Below are positions 37,637 to 45,745 of a stretch of DNA of 64,000 nucleotides, piece after piece. The notes below the pieces were generated by a model, which saw only the letters and a program-made list of their open reading frames with translations, did no database searches and was not told where the DNA came from. This stretch comes from Candidatus Helarchaeota archaeon (GTDB lineage: Archaea > Asgardarchaeota > Lokiarchaeia > Helarchaeales > HEL-GB-A): NCBI GenBank assembly GCA_013375455.1, contig JABXJT010000009.1:1-64000 (forward strand), read 5' to 3'. The position numbers were made by a program, and so were the translations under genes. Within the stretch, counting starts at the first letter, position 1. Every line of letters starts with the position of its first letter.

Positions 37637-38089
37637 ATGAGTGATTTTTCAGCTTTAATCGGATTGAAATTGAAGCCAACCAAGTTTAAAATCAAAAAGA
37701 AGAAGCTATTGGAATTTGCAAAATCAATAGGGGCAAAACAGCCAGAATATAATGACTCAGATGGTCCAATCGCCCATCCGTCTTATGCCAATGCCTACGT
37801 TATGCCAGCCTTGATGAAGGTAGGTGAAGCGAAGAATCCAGATGGCTCAATGGTGATCAAAAACCCATTAAAAATTTTACATGGTGGTCAGGTCTACAGC
37901 TTCCCAAAAGGTGCGCCTCCCATTAAAGATGGGGATAAGTTAATAACAACCCCCATGATCAAAAATATTGAGCTCAAATCCAATGGGATGTTGTTGATTA
38001 CCGTTTCCGCAGAGACGGTAAAAAAGGAAACAAATGAAGCAGTGTGCAATAGTGAAATAGGTGTAGTAGTAATGCCAGGAGGCTTTTAA
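37637..38089 (+). CDS. MaoC-like N-terminal dehydratase half (hot-dog fold)
   Basis: A 150-residue protein with the FAS1-dehydratase/MaoC N-terminal pattern: FSALIGLKLKPTKFKIKK, IAHPSYANAY, the LHGGQVYSFPKGAPPIKDGD block and a C-terminal strand. This half usually lacks the catalytic residues and pairs with a catalytic MaoC half, here probably the next gene (1 bp apart). Together they would hydrate or dehydrate an enoyl-CoA. Confidence 0.84.
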   Translation: MSDFSALIGLKLKPTKFKIKKKKLLEFAKSIGAKQPEYNDSDGPIAHPSYANAYVMPALMKVGEAKNPDGSMVIKNPLKILHGGQVYSFPKGAPPIKDGDKLITTPMIKNIELKSNGMLLITVSAETVKKETNEAVCNSEIGVVVMPGGF

Positions 38090-38090
38090 A

Positions 38091-38795
38091 ATGGTTAAAT
38101 GGGATGAGTTAAAAGAAGGAGAAATAGGTCCTCAAATGGAATATGGTCCATTAATGCGCGCTGAATTTGTAGTTTATAAAGACGCGGGCGGTGACACAAA
38201 TCCTATTCACGTCGATGAATTCGCCGGAATTAGAGCAGGAAATAAAGGTGTTATTGCTCACGGATTATATAGCCATGCATTCTTAGGCAAGATGCTCGTA
38301 GATTGGGTCGGTGCCGAAAACGTTAGAAATTACGGCGGGGAAATGCGAGGAATGGCGCGTCCTGGTGATATACTCCTCCTTCAAGGAAAAATTATCAAGA
38401 AATATGAAGAGGATGGAGAAAAACTCGTTGATTTGGAAATTAAATCAATCACAAAAACCTATTACGTGCGAGGAATGGGGAAAGCAGCTCCCTCCATATC
38501 AGATGAAGAATTGATTAAGAAGCTAGAGAACGGTAAATATGAAATTGAAGCCGAATTCAACCCCGCAGAAGGTAAATGGGAATTTGAATTAAAAGTTAAA
38601 CACATCGAAGGAATTGAAATTAACATCAAACGCACCGTAATGGATGAACCCGTCGTACGTAATTGGTTTAGACCAGGGAAAGATAAATTATCCGCGGAAA
38701 TCATCGGAAAACGAATGAAAGATAACTTCAGATTTGGGATTATTCGCCTTCGAAATTCAATTATTGGAAAGGCTACAGTAGCAATACCAGAATAG
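38091..38795 (+). CDS. MaoC-like enoyl-CoA hydratase, long form
   Basis: A 234-residue protein. Residues 10-130 are a MaoC hot-dog domain with the catalytic pattern GGDTNPIHVDEFAG and GVIAHGLYSHAFLGKMLVDW, the Asp/His dyad of (R)-specific enoyl-CoA hydratases. An extra C-terminal region of about 100 residues is unassigned. It starts 1 bp after the N-half gene and so is translationally coupled. A paralogue follows at 38848. Confidence 0.87.
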   Translation: MVKWDELKEGEIGPQMEYGPLMRAEFVVYKDAGGDTNPIHVDEFAGIRAGNKGVIAHGLYSHAFLGKMLVDWVGAENVRNYGGEMRGMARPGDILLLQGKIIKKYEEDGEKLVDLEIKSITKTYYVRGMGKAAPSISDEELIKKLENGKYEIEAEFNPAEGKWEFELKVKHIEGIEINIKRTVMDEPVVRNWFRPGKDKLSAEIIGKRMKDNFRFGIIRLRNSIIGKATVAIPE

Positions 38796-38820
38796 CTTCA
38801 CTTCTTTCTTTTTTTAGCTG

Positions 38821-38846
38821 TATCACAAAAACTTTTGTGGTGATAG
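38821..38846 (+). promoter_or_regulatory. Hairpin covering the ribosome binding site of the second MaoC gene
   Basis: TATCACAAAA (38821-38830) can pair with TTTTGTGGTGATA (38833-38845) with a short loop and a small bulge. The 3' arm includes the GGTGATAG Shine-Dalgarno-like stretch before ATG 38848. Pairing would hide the start, so translation may be regulated, or the hairpin may be a terminator of the previous gene. Function is inferred. Confidence 0.35.
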
Positions 38847-38847
38847 A

Positions 38848-39567
38848 ATGGTATCTAATAAATTTGGGGAATTAAAAGAAGGGGATTTGATAGAAGGGAT
38901 TGATGGTCCAGTAAATAGGCAAGCAATTCTTCGCTATGCCGAAACATCAGGAGACCGTAATCCAATTCATACGACTTATGAGGTCGCTATGGCCGCAGGA
39001 TTAAAAGGGGTCATCCAGCATGGTCTCTTCTCAATGGCTTGGCTCATTAAGACCCTCACTAACTGGTTAGGTGATGAAGGTAAACTTAAACAAATTAATA
39101 TTCAATTCCGCGCAATGGTCAGACCTAATGATATGGTTTACAGTAAAGGAAAAATTATTAAAAAATATAAGGAAAACGGGGAAAAATTGGTAGATTTGGA
39201 GTTAATCCAAGAAGCTTGGAGTCTACTTTGTAGAGGAACTGCACGAGCTTCGGATAAATCAATTGATGAAGAAACCTTTCAAAATTTATTATCCAATGCA
39301 GAATTGGGAATGGAAATTAAAGCCAAAATAACCAATGGCGAGGTCAATTTGGTGGAAAAAGAAAAACTTGAATTAAACGTGGAGGGATTGGAAATCATCC
39401 CAAATTCACTCTCATATTGGGAAGCCTTCACTAGAGGATGGAATAGGAAAGGTGAAAAGATTCAAGTCAAATTAACAGAGCCGCCTGAGAATGGGCAGGC
39501 TAAATTTGAAATTTATAAAGTCTCAAACTCGATCAAAGGATCAGCAATTGCCTTATTAAAAAAATGA
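38848..39567 (+). CDS. MaoC-like enoyl-CoA hydratase, long form (paralogue)
   Basis: A 239-residue paralogue of the preceding gene, with the same MaoC core: SGDRNPIHTTYEVAM and GVIQHGLFSMAWLIKTLTNWL, and the same C-terminal extension. The dyad Asp and His are kept. It differs in the acid-rich stretch around FQNLLSNAELG. With the 37637 gene it completes a three-gene hot-dog cluster that could make hydratases for two substrates. Confidence 0.86.
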   Translation: MVSNKFGELKEGDLIEGIDGPVNRQAILRYAETSGDRNPIHTTYEVAMAAGLKGVIQHGLFSMAWLIKTLTNWLGDEGKLKQINIQFRAMVRPNDMVYSKGKIIKKYKENGEKLVDLELIQEAWSLLCRGTARASDKSIDEETFQNLLSNAELGMEIKAKITNGEVNLVEKEKLELNVEGLEIIPNSLSYWEAFTRGWNRKGEKIQVKLTEPPENGQAKFEIYKVSNSIKGSAIALLKK

Positions 39568-39595
39568 ATCTTTAAACAGTAAACGTTGAATTAAC

Positions 39596-40144
39596 TTGTC
39601 AAATAAAAAAAATGAAGAAAATTTAGAAGCAGAAGATAAAATTAAGACTCTTCAATTCATACATGATAAAAATTACCAATTAATTGAATTGGCAGATAGT
39701 AAAGCAACGACCATCCTCACAATTAATGGTATCATATTGACCGTAGTTTTCGCATTAGTTAGCTTTACCCCCGAATCTTTCACAATCAGCAATCCCATGG
39801 TAATTGTAAGACTTGTATTTTTTGGCTTGTATTTCTTGTTTGCGGGAGGGAGCATTATTTTCAGCATTATGACCATTTCTCCACTAACCGTGACAGGAAT
39901 CCAGCCCGAAAAAGACATCTTCTATTATAAAAACATTCTCCAACACAAAGATCAGGATGAATACGCGGATGCAGTCAAAAATAAATTGGATGATTTTGCC
40001 CTGATCCTGCGGAGTTACTCATATCAGATATATTCAGTTTCGATTGTCAATGAAAGAAAGTATAAAAACATTCGTAGATGCGTTTGGTTCCTCTTTGGAG
40101 CCCTAGTCATGCTTATTTGTTTGATTATTGTAATGTTTATCTGA
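39596..40144 (+). CDS. PycTM-like (DUF5706) three-TM protein
   Basis: A 182-residue protein from a TTG start; no in-frame ATG occurs near the N-terminus. The LIELADSKATTILTINGIILTVV stretch is the signature of the PycTM domain, the membrane effector of Pycsar anti-phage systems. Two transmembrane segments follow at about 40-58 and 68-90, and one lies at the C-terminus (160-182). No nucleotide cyclase or other Pycsar partner gene is seen beside it, so it may be a lone homologue with another role. It follows the MaoC genes. Confidence 0.75.
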   Translation: MSNKKNEENLEAEDKIKTLQFIHDKNYQLIELADSKATTILTINGIILTVVFALVSFTPESFTISNPMVIVRLVFFGLYFLFAGGSIIFSIMTISPLTVTGIQPEKDIFYYKNILQHKDQDEYADAVKNKLDDFALILRSYSYQIYSVSIVNERKYKNIRRCVWFLFGALVMLICLIIVMFI

Positions 40145-40174
40145 AAAGTTGTTTTTCGATAAGGAGGACATTTG

Positions 40175-40666
40175 ATGGCAGTTGAATTGAAAGCCGTAAA
40201 AATAGAAAAAGAGAAGGATGACCAAGTGATAATCGGCCAGGGGAATTTTTCAATCTATACCACGGATAATATATTTCGCGAGTTGCTCACGACGGTTCCA
40301 GGAATTAAATGCGCAGTCGCCATGAATGAGGCAGAACCAAAACTGGTCCGATTCAATCAAAATGATGAACGCCTAGGCAAACTTGCGTCAAAAAACGCCT
40401 TAAACCTTGGCGCTAGCCATATTTTCGTGATTATGATTCAAGGAGCCTATCCAATTAATGTCCTACCCACGATTCGGAGCATTCCAGGGGTGTGCAACAT
40501 CTTTGTTGCTTCTGCCAACCCCATTGAGGCAATCATTGCTGAGACTGCTTTAGGACGTGCCGTGCTCGGAGTTGTTGATGGAACAGCAGTTAATTCCATC
40601 GAGACTGATGAACAGCGGCAAGGTCGACGCGATCTGGTGAAAAAAATAGGATATAAATTAGGATAA
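40175..40666 (+). CDS. Adenosine-specific kinase family protein
   Basis: A 163-residue protein starting at ATG 40175, which has a strong AAGGAGG Shine-Dalgarno 7 nt upstream. It matches the archaeal adenosine-specific kinase family (DUF355): VELKAVKIEKEKDDQVIIGQ, LASKNALNLGASHIFVI, VCNIFVASANPIEAIIAET and AVLGVVDGTA. It would phosphorylate adenosine; in relatives catalysis involves a small compact active site. It converges with the Lrp/AsnC-like gene, 2 bp between ends. Confidence 0.88.
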   Translation: MAVELKAVKIEKEKDDQVIIGQGNFSIYTTDNIFRELLTTVPGIKCAVAMNEAEPKLVRFNQNDERLGKLASKNALNLGASHIFVIMIQGAYPINVLPTIRSIPGVCNIFVASANPIEAIIAETALGRAVLGVVDGTAVNSIETDEQRQGRRDLVKKIGYKLG

Positions 40667-40668
40667 AC

Positions 40669-40911
40669 TCAGCTTTTTTCGAGATCAATAACGAGATATG
40701 TAACCGTATCTTGCACCCCTGCGATCTCATGGACCTTAGTGACGATCATCTTGGCGACGTTCTCCAGATTATCTCCTTGAATTTTTATGATTATGTCATA
40801 GGGCCCAGTTATAGAATACGCCTCAAGCACGTTATCAATTTTTCGGATTTCGGTTAAAACTTCCTTTATTTTTCCGACCTGAACCTTGATGGTAACAAAA
40901 GCGATTGCCAA
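40669..40911 (-). CDS. Stand-alone Lrp/AsnC ligand-binding (RAM) domain
   Basis: About 80 residues beginning at TTG 40911, which sits 7 nt after GAGG; a TTG at 40917 is too close to it. The pattern AIAFVTIKVQVGKIKEVLTEI, then YSITGPYDIIIKIQGDN and the C-terminal VTYLVIDL is the alpha/beta RAM domain without a DNA-binding domain. It may bind amino acids or modulate other Lrp proteins. It starts 13 bp after the rpoB stop codon and may be co-transcribed. Confidence 0.85.
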   Translation of the reverse strand: MAIAFVTIKVQVGKIKEVLTEIRKIDNVLEAYSITGPYDIIIKIQGDNLENVAKMIVTKVHEIAGVQDTVTYLVIDLEKS

Positions 40912-40923
40912 TAACAAACCTCG

Positions 40924-43900
40924 CTATGCAATTTCCTTCAATAGAAGACGTGGAACTACAAGTAAGGAAGTAAGTTCTTGAATCAATAATTTGAAGGCGT
41001 AAGAAACCGTTAACCTTGCAATATTTGCTTTTTCCCCGCAGACGGGACAATAATAGCGATCGCGATTTCGGTCATAAACTGCAAGGATTCCACACTTACT
41101 GCACACTAGAATCGTGGTTTTATCGGATTCTTCGAGTAATCTTTCTTTTAGGAGTAATGCAGCCCCGTGTCCAACTAAACAATCCCGTTCCATTTCTCCA
41201 AATCGTAGCCCACCTTCTCTGGCGCGCCCCTCCGTGGGTTGGCGGGTTAAGATTTGGACAGGACCGCGCGCCCTCGCGTGAATCTTATCGGCGACCATAT
41301 GATGCAATTTTTGATAGTAGACAATCCCAATGAATATGTCAGCCACGAATTTTTCTCCCGTAACGCCATTATACATCGCCTCTCTTCCAGTGTATTTAAA
41401 ACCGTATTTCTCGATCTCACTACAAACACCCTCGAGATTAGTAGAGAAGGCAGTACCATCCGATCGAACGCCTCGTAAAGCCGCAGTTTTTCCTGAAATT
41501 GACTCAATGACCTGTCCAAGAGTCATACGAGAGGGAATGGCGTGTGGGTTAATAATAAAGTCAGGTACAATCCCATCTTCAGTGAAGGGCATGTCTTCTT
41601 GAGGCACGATTAATCCGAGAACACCTTTTTGCCCATGACGAGATGCAAATTTATCTCCCAATTCTGGGATGCGTTGATCCCGAACCTTGACTTTGATTAG
41701 TTTATTGCCGTCAATCGTCTCAGTAATGATAACTTTATCGACAACCCCATTCTCTCCATGGCGTAAATGGACAGAAGTTTCTCGTCGAGTAGGTGCTGGG
41801 AGTTCAAATTCTCTATATTCCTCGAGAAAACGAGGTGGAGAGGTACGACCAATGAGTACATCTCCCCCCTCCAATCTTCTACTGGGATCTCCAGTTTTAT
41901 CCACTGATCCTTGTTCTGGTTCAATGATGCCATCCTCTCCGAGGTGGCGGTACACATGCTCCGCGCGATAACCTCGCACAGTCCGCTCCGGTTCTTCAAA
42001 TCTATCTTCTTGACCGCCTGGATATTTCCGCTCTTCTGCATCATATGATCGGAAGAAGGAAGACCGACCCAATCCCCGTTCAATGCTTGCTTTATTGATG
42101 ATTAATGCATCTTCTATGTTATAACCCTGATAACTCAAAATGGCGACTACAAAATTTTGCCCAGCAGGTCTCGTGTCAAAAGCTATTGCATCCATCGCCT
42201 GAGTCTTTACAATAGGGGTTTGAGGATAATGAAGAAGTTGTCCTCTGGTATCAACCCGGAGCCCAAAATTTGCCGCATATAGCCCGAGAGCTTGTTTTGC
42301 CATTCCCGCTTCATAAGTGTTTCTTGGACTTTGATTATGTTCAGCATAGGGGATTAGACTTCCCGTGATGCCTAGAATGGTGGAAGGTTCGATTTCACAA
42401 TGGGTGTGCTGCTCTGTGATATCTGATATATTCATTGCAATAAGGGTATTTTCCTCTTCTTCAGCATCCAAATATTCAACGATTCCCCGCTCGATTAAGT
42501 CGCTCCATTGCCATTCCTTGTTCCTCAATTTCTCAATGTGTTCTGATTTTAACTTTAAACGCCCCCTCTCAACAATAATACAGGGTCTTCTAGCACGTCC
42601 CGGATCACAGTTAATTTGGAGCTCTTTGATATCATCATAGAGAGCTAAATTCACTTCGTGGTCAATTTCATTTTTCCGCCGTTTCTGACGGAGTTGTTGA
42701 ATAAACTCAAAGGGTTGTTCGTGCAGTCCAATGAGTCTCCCATTTAAAAAGACTCGAAACCCTTTCTTTATACCTTTTTCGCGGATTTCTTCGATCGGCT
42801 GAAGACCCAATTCAAGGAGAATTTTCTCTACCTTGGTATCATCGGTGCCCACTGAGATATATGTCATGAGAGCCAGGTTTTTTACTAATCCGCAGTTAGG
42901 CCCCTCAGGTGTTTCATTGGGGCAAATCTTTCCCCAGTGTGTGGGGTGTAAGTCACGGGCTTCGAAATGCGGTTGGCTTCGGCTTAGAGGTGAGACCACT
43001 CTGCGAAGGTGACTTAGAGCTGAAATGTAATTTGTCCGATCCAGCAATTGACTAACGCCAGCCTTTCCTCCAACCCAATTGCCCGTTGCCAGTGCATGAC
43101 GTAATCGTTCAGTAACGACGTCCGCACGAACTGCTGTTTTGATATTTGGTGAACGGCCCCTTACAGCAGTCCTCTCTAGTTGATATTTAATATCCCTGCA
43201 AAGGTTAAGAAAGGCAACTCTAAATAAACTAGTTAAAAGGTCACCTGCTAACTTTAATCGTTTATTAGCATAATGATCTTTATCATCTGGAATTCTTTTA
43301 TTAACCTGTAACTCTATTATCCGTTGTGCCATTTGGCCGATGTAATATGCTTTCTTAATTCGCTCTAGAGTAGTCCTACCAATATGGGGGAGAAGATACC
43401 TGTCGAGAACTTGCCCGGCACGCCTCAACCGATATTCTCGCGTTTGCCCTACAGCAACCCGCTTGCCAATATAATCAAGCGCATTATCTATAGTATTTTG
43501 AGGATCTTTAGGAACATATATGGGAGATGCAGCTTCCAATGTAGGGATCAGTTGTCGTCGGACTAAAGGATCTTCGGAAATTGCATCACTAATCTCTTTA
43601 TCAGTCACCAGTCCTAGAGCTCGGACCAATATTGCGAACGGGATCTTCCCAGGAACTGATGGAAATGAAACACGAAGTGAACCGTCATTACGCTGCTCTA
43701 TCGTAACAGGTGCCCTAAACCCTTGAGCAGTTGAAAAAACTTTCCCAACATAATTTGCAGAAAGACTCTTGCTTGCTTCTTCTGTTAACATCCGATTGGG
43801 TGCGAGATCTTCTCGCGTGACAAGTACTCGTTCAGATCCGTTGATTATAAAGTAGCCTCCAGGATCTAGCGGGTCTTCGCCATGTTTAATCAGCTCCTCT

Positions 43901-44328
43901 TCATTCATGTCCTTTAATAAGCACACATTTGAACGTAGCATTATTGGAAGCCGTCCAATATAGACATTAACTACCTCCCCCTCGATTTCAATCCCGGTCC
44001 GTTCATCCTTTCGAATAGGAACCATTTCTATATATAATGGGGAAGAATAGGTTAAATTCCGAATGCGCGCTTCAATTGGGAAGATTGGCTTAACAGATCC
44101 ATCAGCCTCGCGAATTGTGGGGTCCCCAATAGCCATTCTTCCTAATTTAACATGATATTGAGGAATATCCGGCTGAATTCGCGCTACTTCATCAATTACA
44201 TCCTGCATGTTCCGCTCTATAAATACATTATAAGAATCTAGATGTTGACGCACTAGACCCTTCTCTTCAAAAAAAGCACGCATCAAAACCCAATTATCAA
44301 ATTCAAAATCTTCAACATTACTCGCCAT
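40924..44328 (-). CDS. rpoB: DNA-directed RNA polymerase subunit B
   Basis: A 1134-residue, unsplit archaeal Rpo2. It contains the full RpoB domain order: lobe and protrusion, the fork region SQPHFEARDLHPTHWG, the hybrid-binding GDKFASRHGQKGVLG stretch, and the C-terminal clamp with a zinc ribbon (CSKCG...CPVCG near residues 1070-1095). In many euryarchaea this gene is split into B' and B''; here it is one gene. rpoA does not follow; a RAM-domain gene does. tRNA genes lie upstream. It transcribes all genes of the cell. Confidence 0.98.
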   Translation of the reverse strand: MASNVEDFEFDNWVLMRAFFEEKGLVRQHLDSYNVFIERNMQDVIDEVARIQPDIPQYHVKLGRMAIGDPTIREADGSVKPIFPIEARIRNLTYSSPLYIEMVPIRKDERTGIEIEGEVVNVYIGRLPIMLRSNVCLLKDMNEEELIKHGEDPLDPGGYFIINGSERVLVTREDLAPNRMLTEEASKSLSANYVGKVFSTAQGFRAPVTIEQRNDGSLRVSFPSVPGKIPFAILVRALGLVTDKEISDAISEDPLVRRQLIPTLEAASPIYVPKDPQNTIDNALDYIGKRVAVGQTREYRLRRAGQVLDRYLLPHIGRTTLERIKKAYYIGQMAQRIIELQVNKRIPDDKDHYANKRLKLAGDLLTSLFRVAFLNLCRDIKYQLERTAVRGRSPNIKTAVRADVVTERLRHALATGNWVGGKAGVSQLLDRTNYISALSHLRRVVSPLSRSQPHFEARDLHPTHWGKICPNETPEGPNCGLVKNLALMTYISVGTDDTKVEKILLELGLQPIEEIREKGIKKGFRVFLNGRLIGLHEQPFEFIQQLRQKRRKNEIDHEVNLALYDDIKELQINCDPGRARRPCIIVERGRLKLKSEHIEKLRNKEWQWSDLIERGIVEYLDAEEEENTLIAMNISDITEQHTHCEIEPSTILGITGSLIPYAEHNQSPRNTYEAGMAKQALGLYAANFGLRVDTRGQLLHYPQTPIVKTQAMDAIAFDTRPAGQNFVVAILSYQGYNIEDALIINKASIERGLGRSSFFRSYDAEERKYPGGQEDRFEEPERTVRGYRAEHVYRHLGEDGIIEPEQGSVDKTGDPSRRLEGGDVLIGRTSPPRFLEEYREFELPAPTRRETSVHLRHGENGVVDKVIITETIDGNKLIKVKVRDQRIPELGDKFASRHGQKGVLGLIVPQEDMPFTEDGIVPDFIINPHAIPSRMTLGQVIESISGKTAALRGVRSDGTAFSTNLEGVCSEIEKYGFKYTGREAMYNGVTGEKFVADIFIGIVYYQKLHHMVADKIHARARGPVQILTRQPTEGRAREGGLRFGEMERDCLVGHGAALLLKERLLEESDKTTILVCSKCGILAVYDRNRDRYYCPVCGEKANIARLTVSYAFKLLIQELTSLLVVPRLLLKEIA

Positions 44329-44353
44329 TGGGATGCACCAATAAATTCTTACA

Positions 44354-44366
44354 GGTTATATATTAA
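44354..44366 (-). promoter_or_regulatory. TATA box of rpoB
   Basis: On the minus strand TTAATATATAACC lies about 26 bp before the rpoB ATG at 44328. This spacing puts the transcription start very close to the ATG, so the message may be nearly leaderless. No Shine-Dalgarno-like sequence is seen before the ATG, in agreement. The preceding gap to the tRNA-Lys gene is otherwise empty. Confidence 0.55.
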
Positions 44367-44619
44367 TTAAAATGGTGGTTTCTTGGGTATCTTATCTCCA
44401 TTTATCTTGTAATCTTCTAAACTTCATAAATTTCGAGCATTATCAAGAAATTCCGAAAAAACGACTCGCGCTAAACTTCTTCATTAATAAAATTAAAAAT
44501 CCTTATAAATTTGTTGTAAAGGGATGGGGATTTTCAAGTGCTGAGTTCCTAAATTTACATGCTTATATGAGATGAAATAATAGGAATAAATCTCTAATTT
44601 CTTTAAAATTACGAAATGA

Positions 44620-44713
44620 CGGGCTCGACGGGAATTGAACCCGCGACCATCGGGTCTCTTCGTCAATCCATGACTTAAAAGCCCGACGCTCTGCCTAGCT
44701 GAGCTACGAGCCC
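44620..44713 (-). tRNA. tRNA-Lys (UUU) with 20-nt intron
   Basis: The acceptor stem is GGGCTCG/CGAGCCC with G73. The anticodon stem TCGGG/CCCGA encloses CTTTTAA with UUU anticodon, then an extra 20 nt before the stem closes. The intron is at the canonical position after nucleotide 37. It is followed upstream by tRNA-Asp, 28 bp away in the same direction. Confidence 0.9.
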
Positions 44714-44741
44714 ATCTCTTTCTTATAAAAGAAAAGGTTGG

Positions 44742-44846
44742 CGCCCCGACCGGGATTTGGACCCGGGTTTTCCCCGACTTTGGGTTTCACCAAAGCCGTC
44801 CTGGGAGTGACAGTCCCAGATGATCTCCGGACTACACCATCGAGGC
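44742..44846 (-). tRNA. tRNA-Asp (GUC) with about 30-nt non-canonical intron
   Basis: GCCTCGA pairs with TCGGGGC (one G-U). The anticodon arm TGGGA-CTGTCAC-TCCCA has anticodon GUC and a normal 7-nt loop. The T-arm CCGGG-TCCAAAT-CCCGG is normal, but about 30 extra nt lie between the anticodon stem and T-stem, in the variable region. They include a CTTTGG/CCAAAG hairpin, consistent with a bulge-helix-bulge intron at a non-canonical site. Confidence 0.82.
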
Positions 44847-44855
44847 TCCAATTTC

Positions 44856-44878
44856 TAATTGAATGAGTCATTCAATTA
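44856..44878. repeat. Perfect 23-bp palindrome between the nuclease-like pair and tRNA-Asp
   Basis: TAATTGAATGA-G-TCATTCAATTA is a perfect inverted repeat with one central base. It starts 10 bp from the tRNA-Asp 5' end and 51 bp after the stop of 44929..45741. It could be a regulator site on the tRNA promoter or a 3'-end hairpin of the pair. A TATA-like TATAATTG overlaps its edge. Confidence 0.5.
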
Positions 44879-44928
44879 TACCCAGATAAACCCATCGGTT
44901 TTAAAAAAGTTTTTGATTTGATTAATTT

Positions 44929-45741
44929 TTATAATGTTTGTAGTATTAAATCCGCAACTGCCCCATTCATAAACTCCTGCAATGTAATTAACTGTTTCTT
45001 ATCTGGAACAGTTTGCTCAAGTTCAGTATAACCAATTAACATTCGTTCTCTTATTCTTTTTTCCTCTTTCACTATTTCCCACTCTCTTGCTTTTGAACAT
45101 TTTTCCAATACTTTTTGATAACTCTTAGATTCAAGTACATAAATTTCATAGGGGATTTTGTTAGTAGTTATTTGCTTTCGATAGACTTCATTCACACTTG
45201 TTTCACATTCCTTTTTACTTGCCTTTCCCCCAACATAAAGTTTCAAATCTCCGAAAGGACTTTCTAACATTATAACCAATAACCCGCCATTATTAAGTAT
45301 CACATCACTCTGCCCTTTTTCTATTACGGGGTTATTTCGTTTAACCTGCCAATTCTGGGTATCCTCATCGAACTGACACCGCATTTTTTTAAATTTAAAC
45401 TCTAACATCCAAAACCGGTCCTTCCAAAACATTATGCCGTCCCCAAACTTCGGTCTTAACGATATTTTAGGAACCCTTATTGGATCAGGACATTTTCCCG
45501 ATTCAGGTCGACAATCCCACACTTTCGCTTTTCGTCGGAGTAAAGTATTTAGTACGACGCATCTCATCTCCTCCTCTTCAAAGATAAATGGATACTTCAT
45601 TATACAAGGCTTTTCTTTCTCCATTAATGTATGGATTGTTTCACAATCCGAACACATAATCTCTCTCTCTCTTAAAATCCTTTTTACATCAAGCGGTGGT
45701 ACATCTCCATGCCACCCGCAATTACTACACCAAATCCACAT
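44929..45741 (-). CDS. Putative PD-(D/E)XK nuclease-like protein with N-terminal zinc finger
   Basis: A 270-residue protein I cannot place in a known family. Residues 1-35 form a CxxC...CxxC zinc-binding element (C5, C8, C30, C33). The core has Asp101-x12-Glu114-x-Lys116 (FGDGIMFWKDRF, WMLEFKFKK) and a later QSDVILNNGGLLVI stretch, the metal-binding signature layout of the PD-(D/E)XK nuclease fold. The WDC...GKC cysteine pair is shared with the paralogue at 45746. A GAGGAGG Shine-Dalgarno precedes the ATG at 45741. The two genes are 4 bp apart in one operon. Confidence 0.6.
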   Translation of the reverse strand: MWIWCSNCGWHGDVPPLDVKRILREREIMCSDCETIHTLMEKEKPCIMKYPFIFEEEEMRCVVLNTLLRRKAKVWDCRPESGKCPDPIRVPKISLRPKFGDGIMFWKDRFWMLEFKFKKMRCQFDEDTQNWQVKRNNPVIEKGQSDVILNNGGLLVIMLESPFGDLKLYVGGKASKKECETSVNEVYRKQITTNKIPYEIYVLESKSYQKVLEKCSKAREWEIVKEEKRIRERMLIGYTELEQTVPDKKQLITLQEFMNGAVADLILQTL

Positions 45742-45745
45742 AAAC

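Noticed and set aside
39596..40144. A complete Pycsar defence system
   Set aside because: No cyclase gene lies beside the PycTM-like gene; the neighbours are metabolic.
41016..43726. Several open frames on the plus strand opposite rpoB
   Set aside because: They are shadows of the long rpoB frame, have no ribosome binding sites and no recognisable folds.
44372..44575. A 67-residue frame upstream of rpoB
   Set aside because: It lies across the rpoB promoter region, has no motif and a poor start context.
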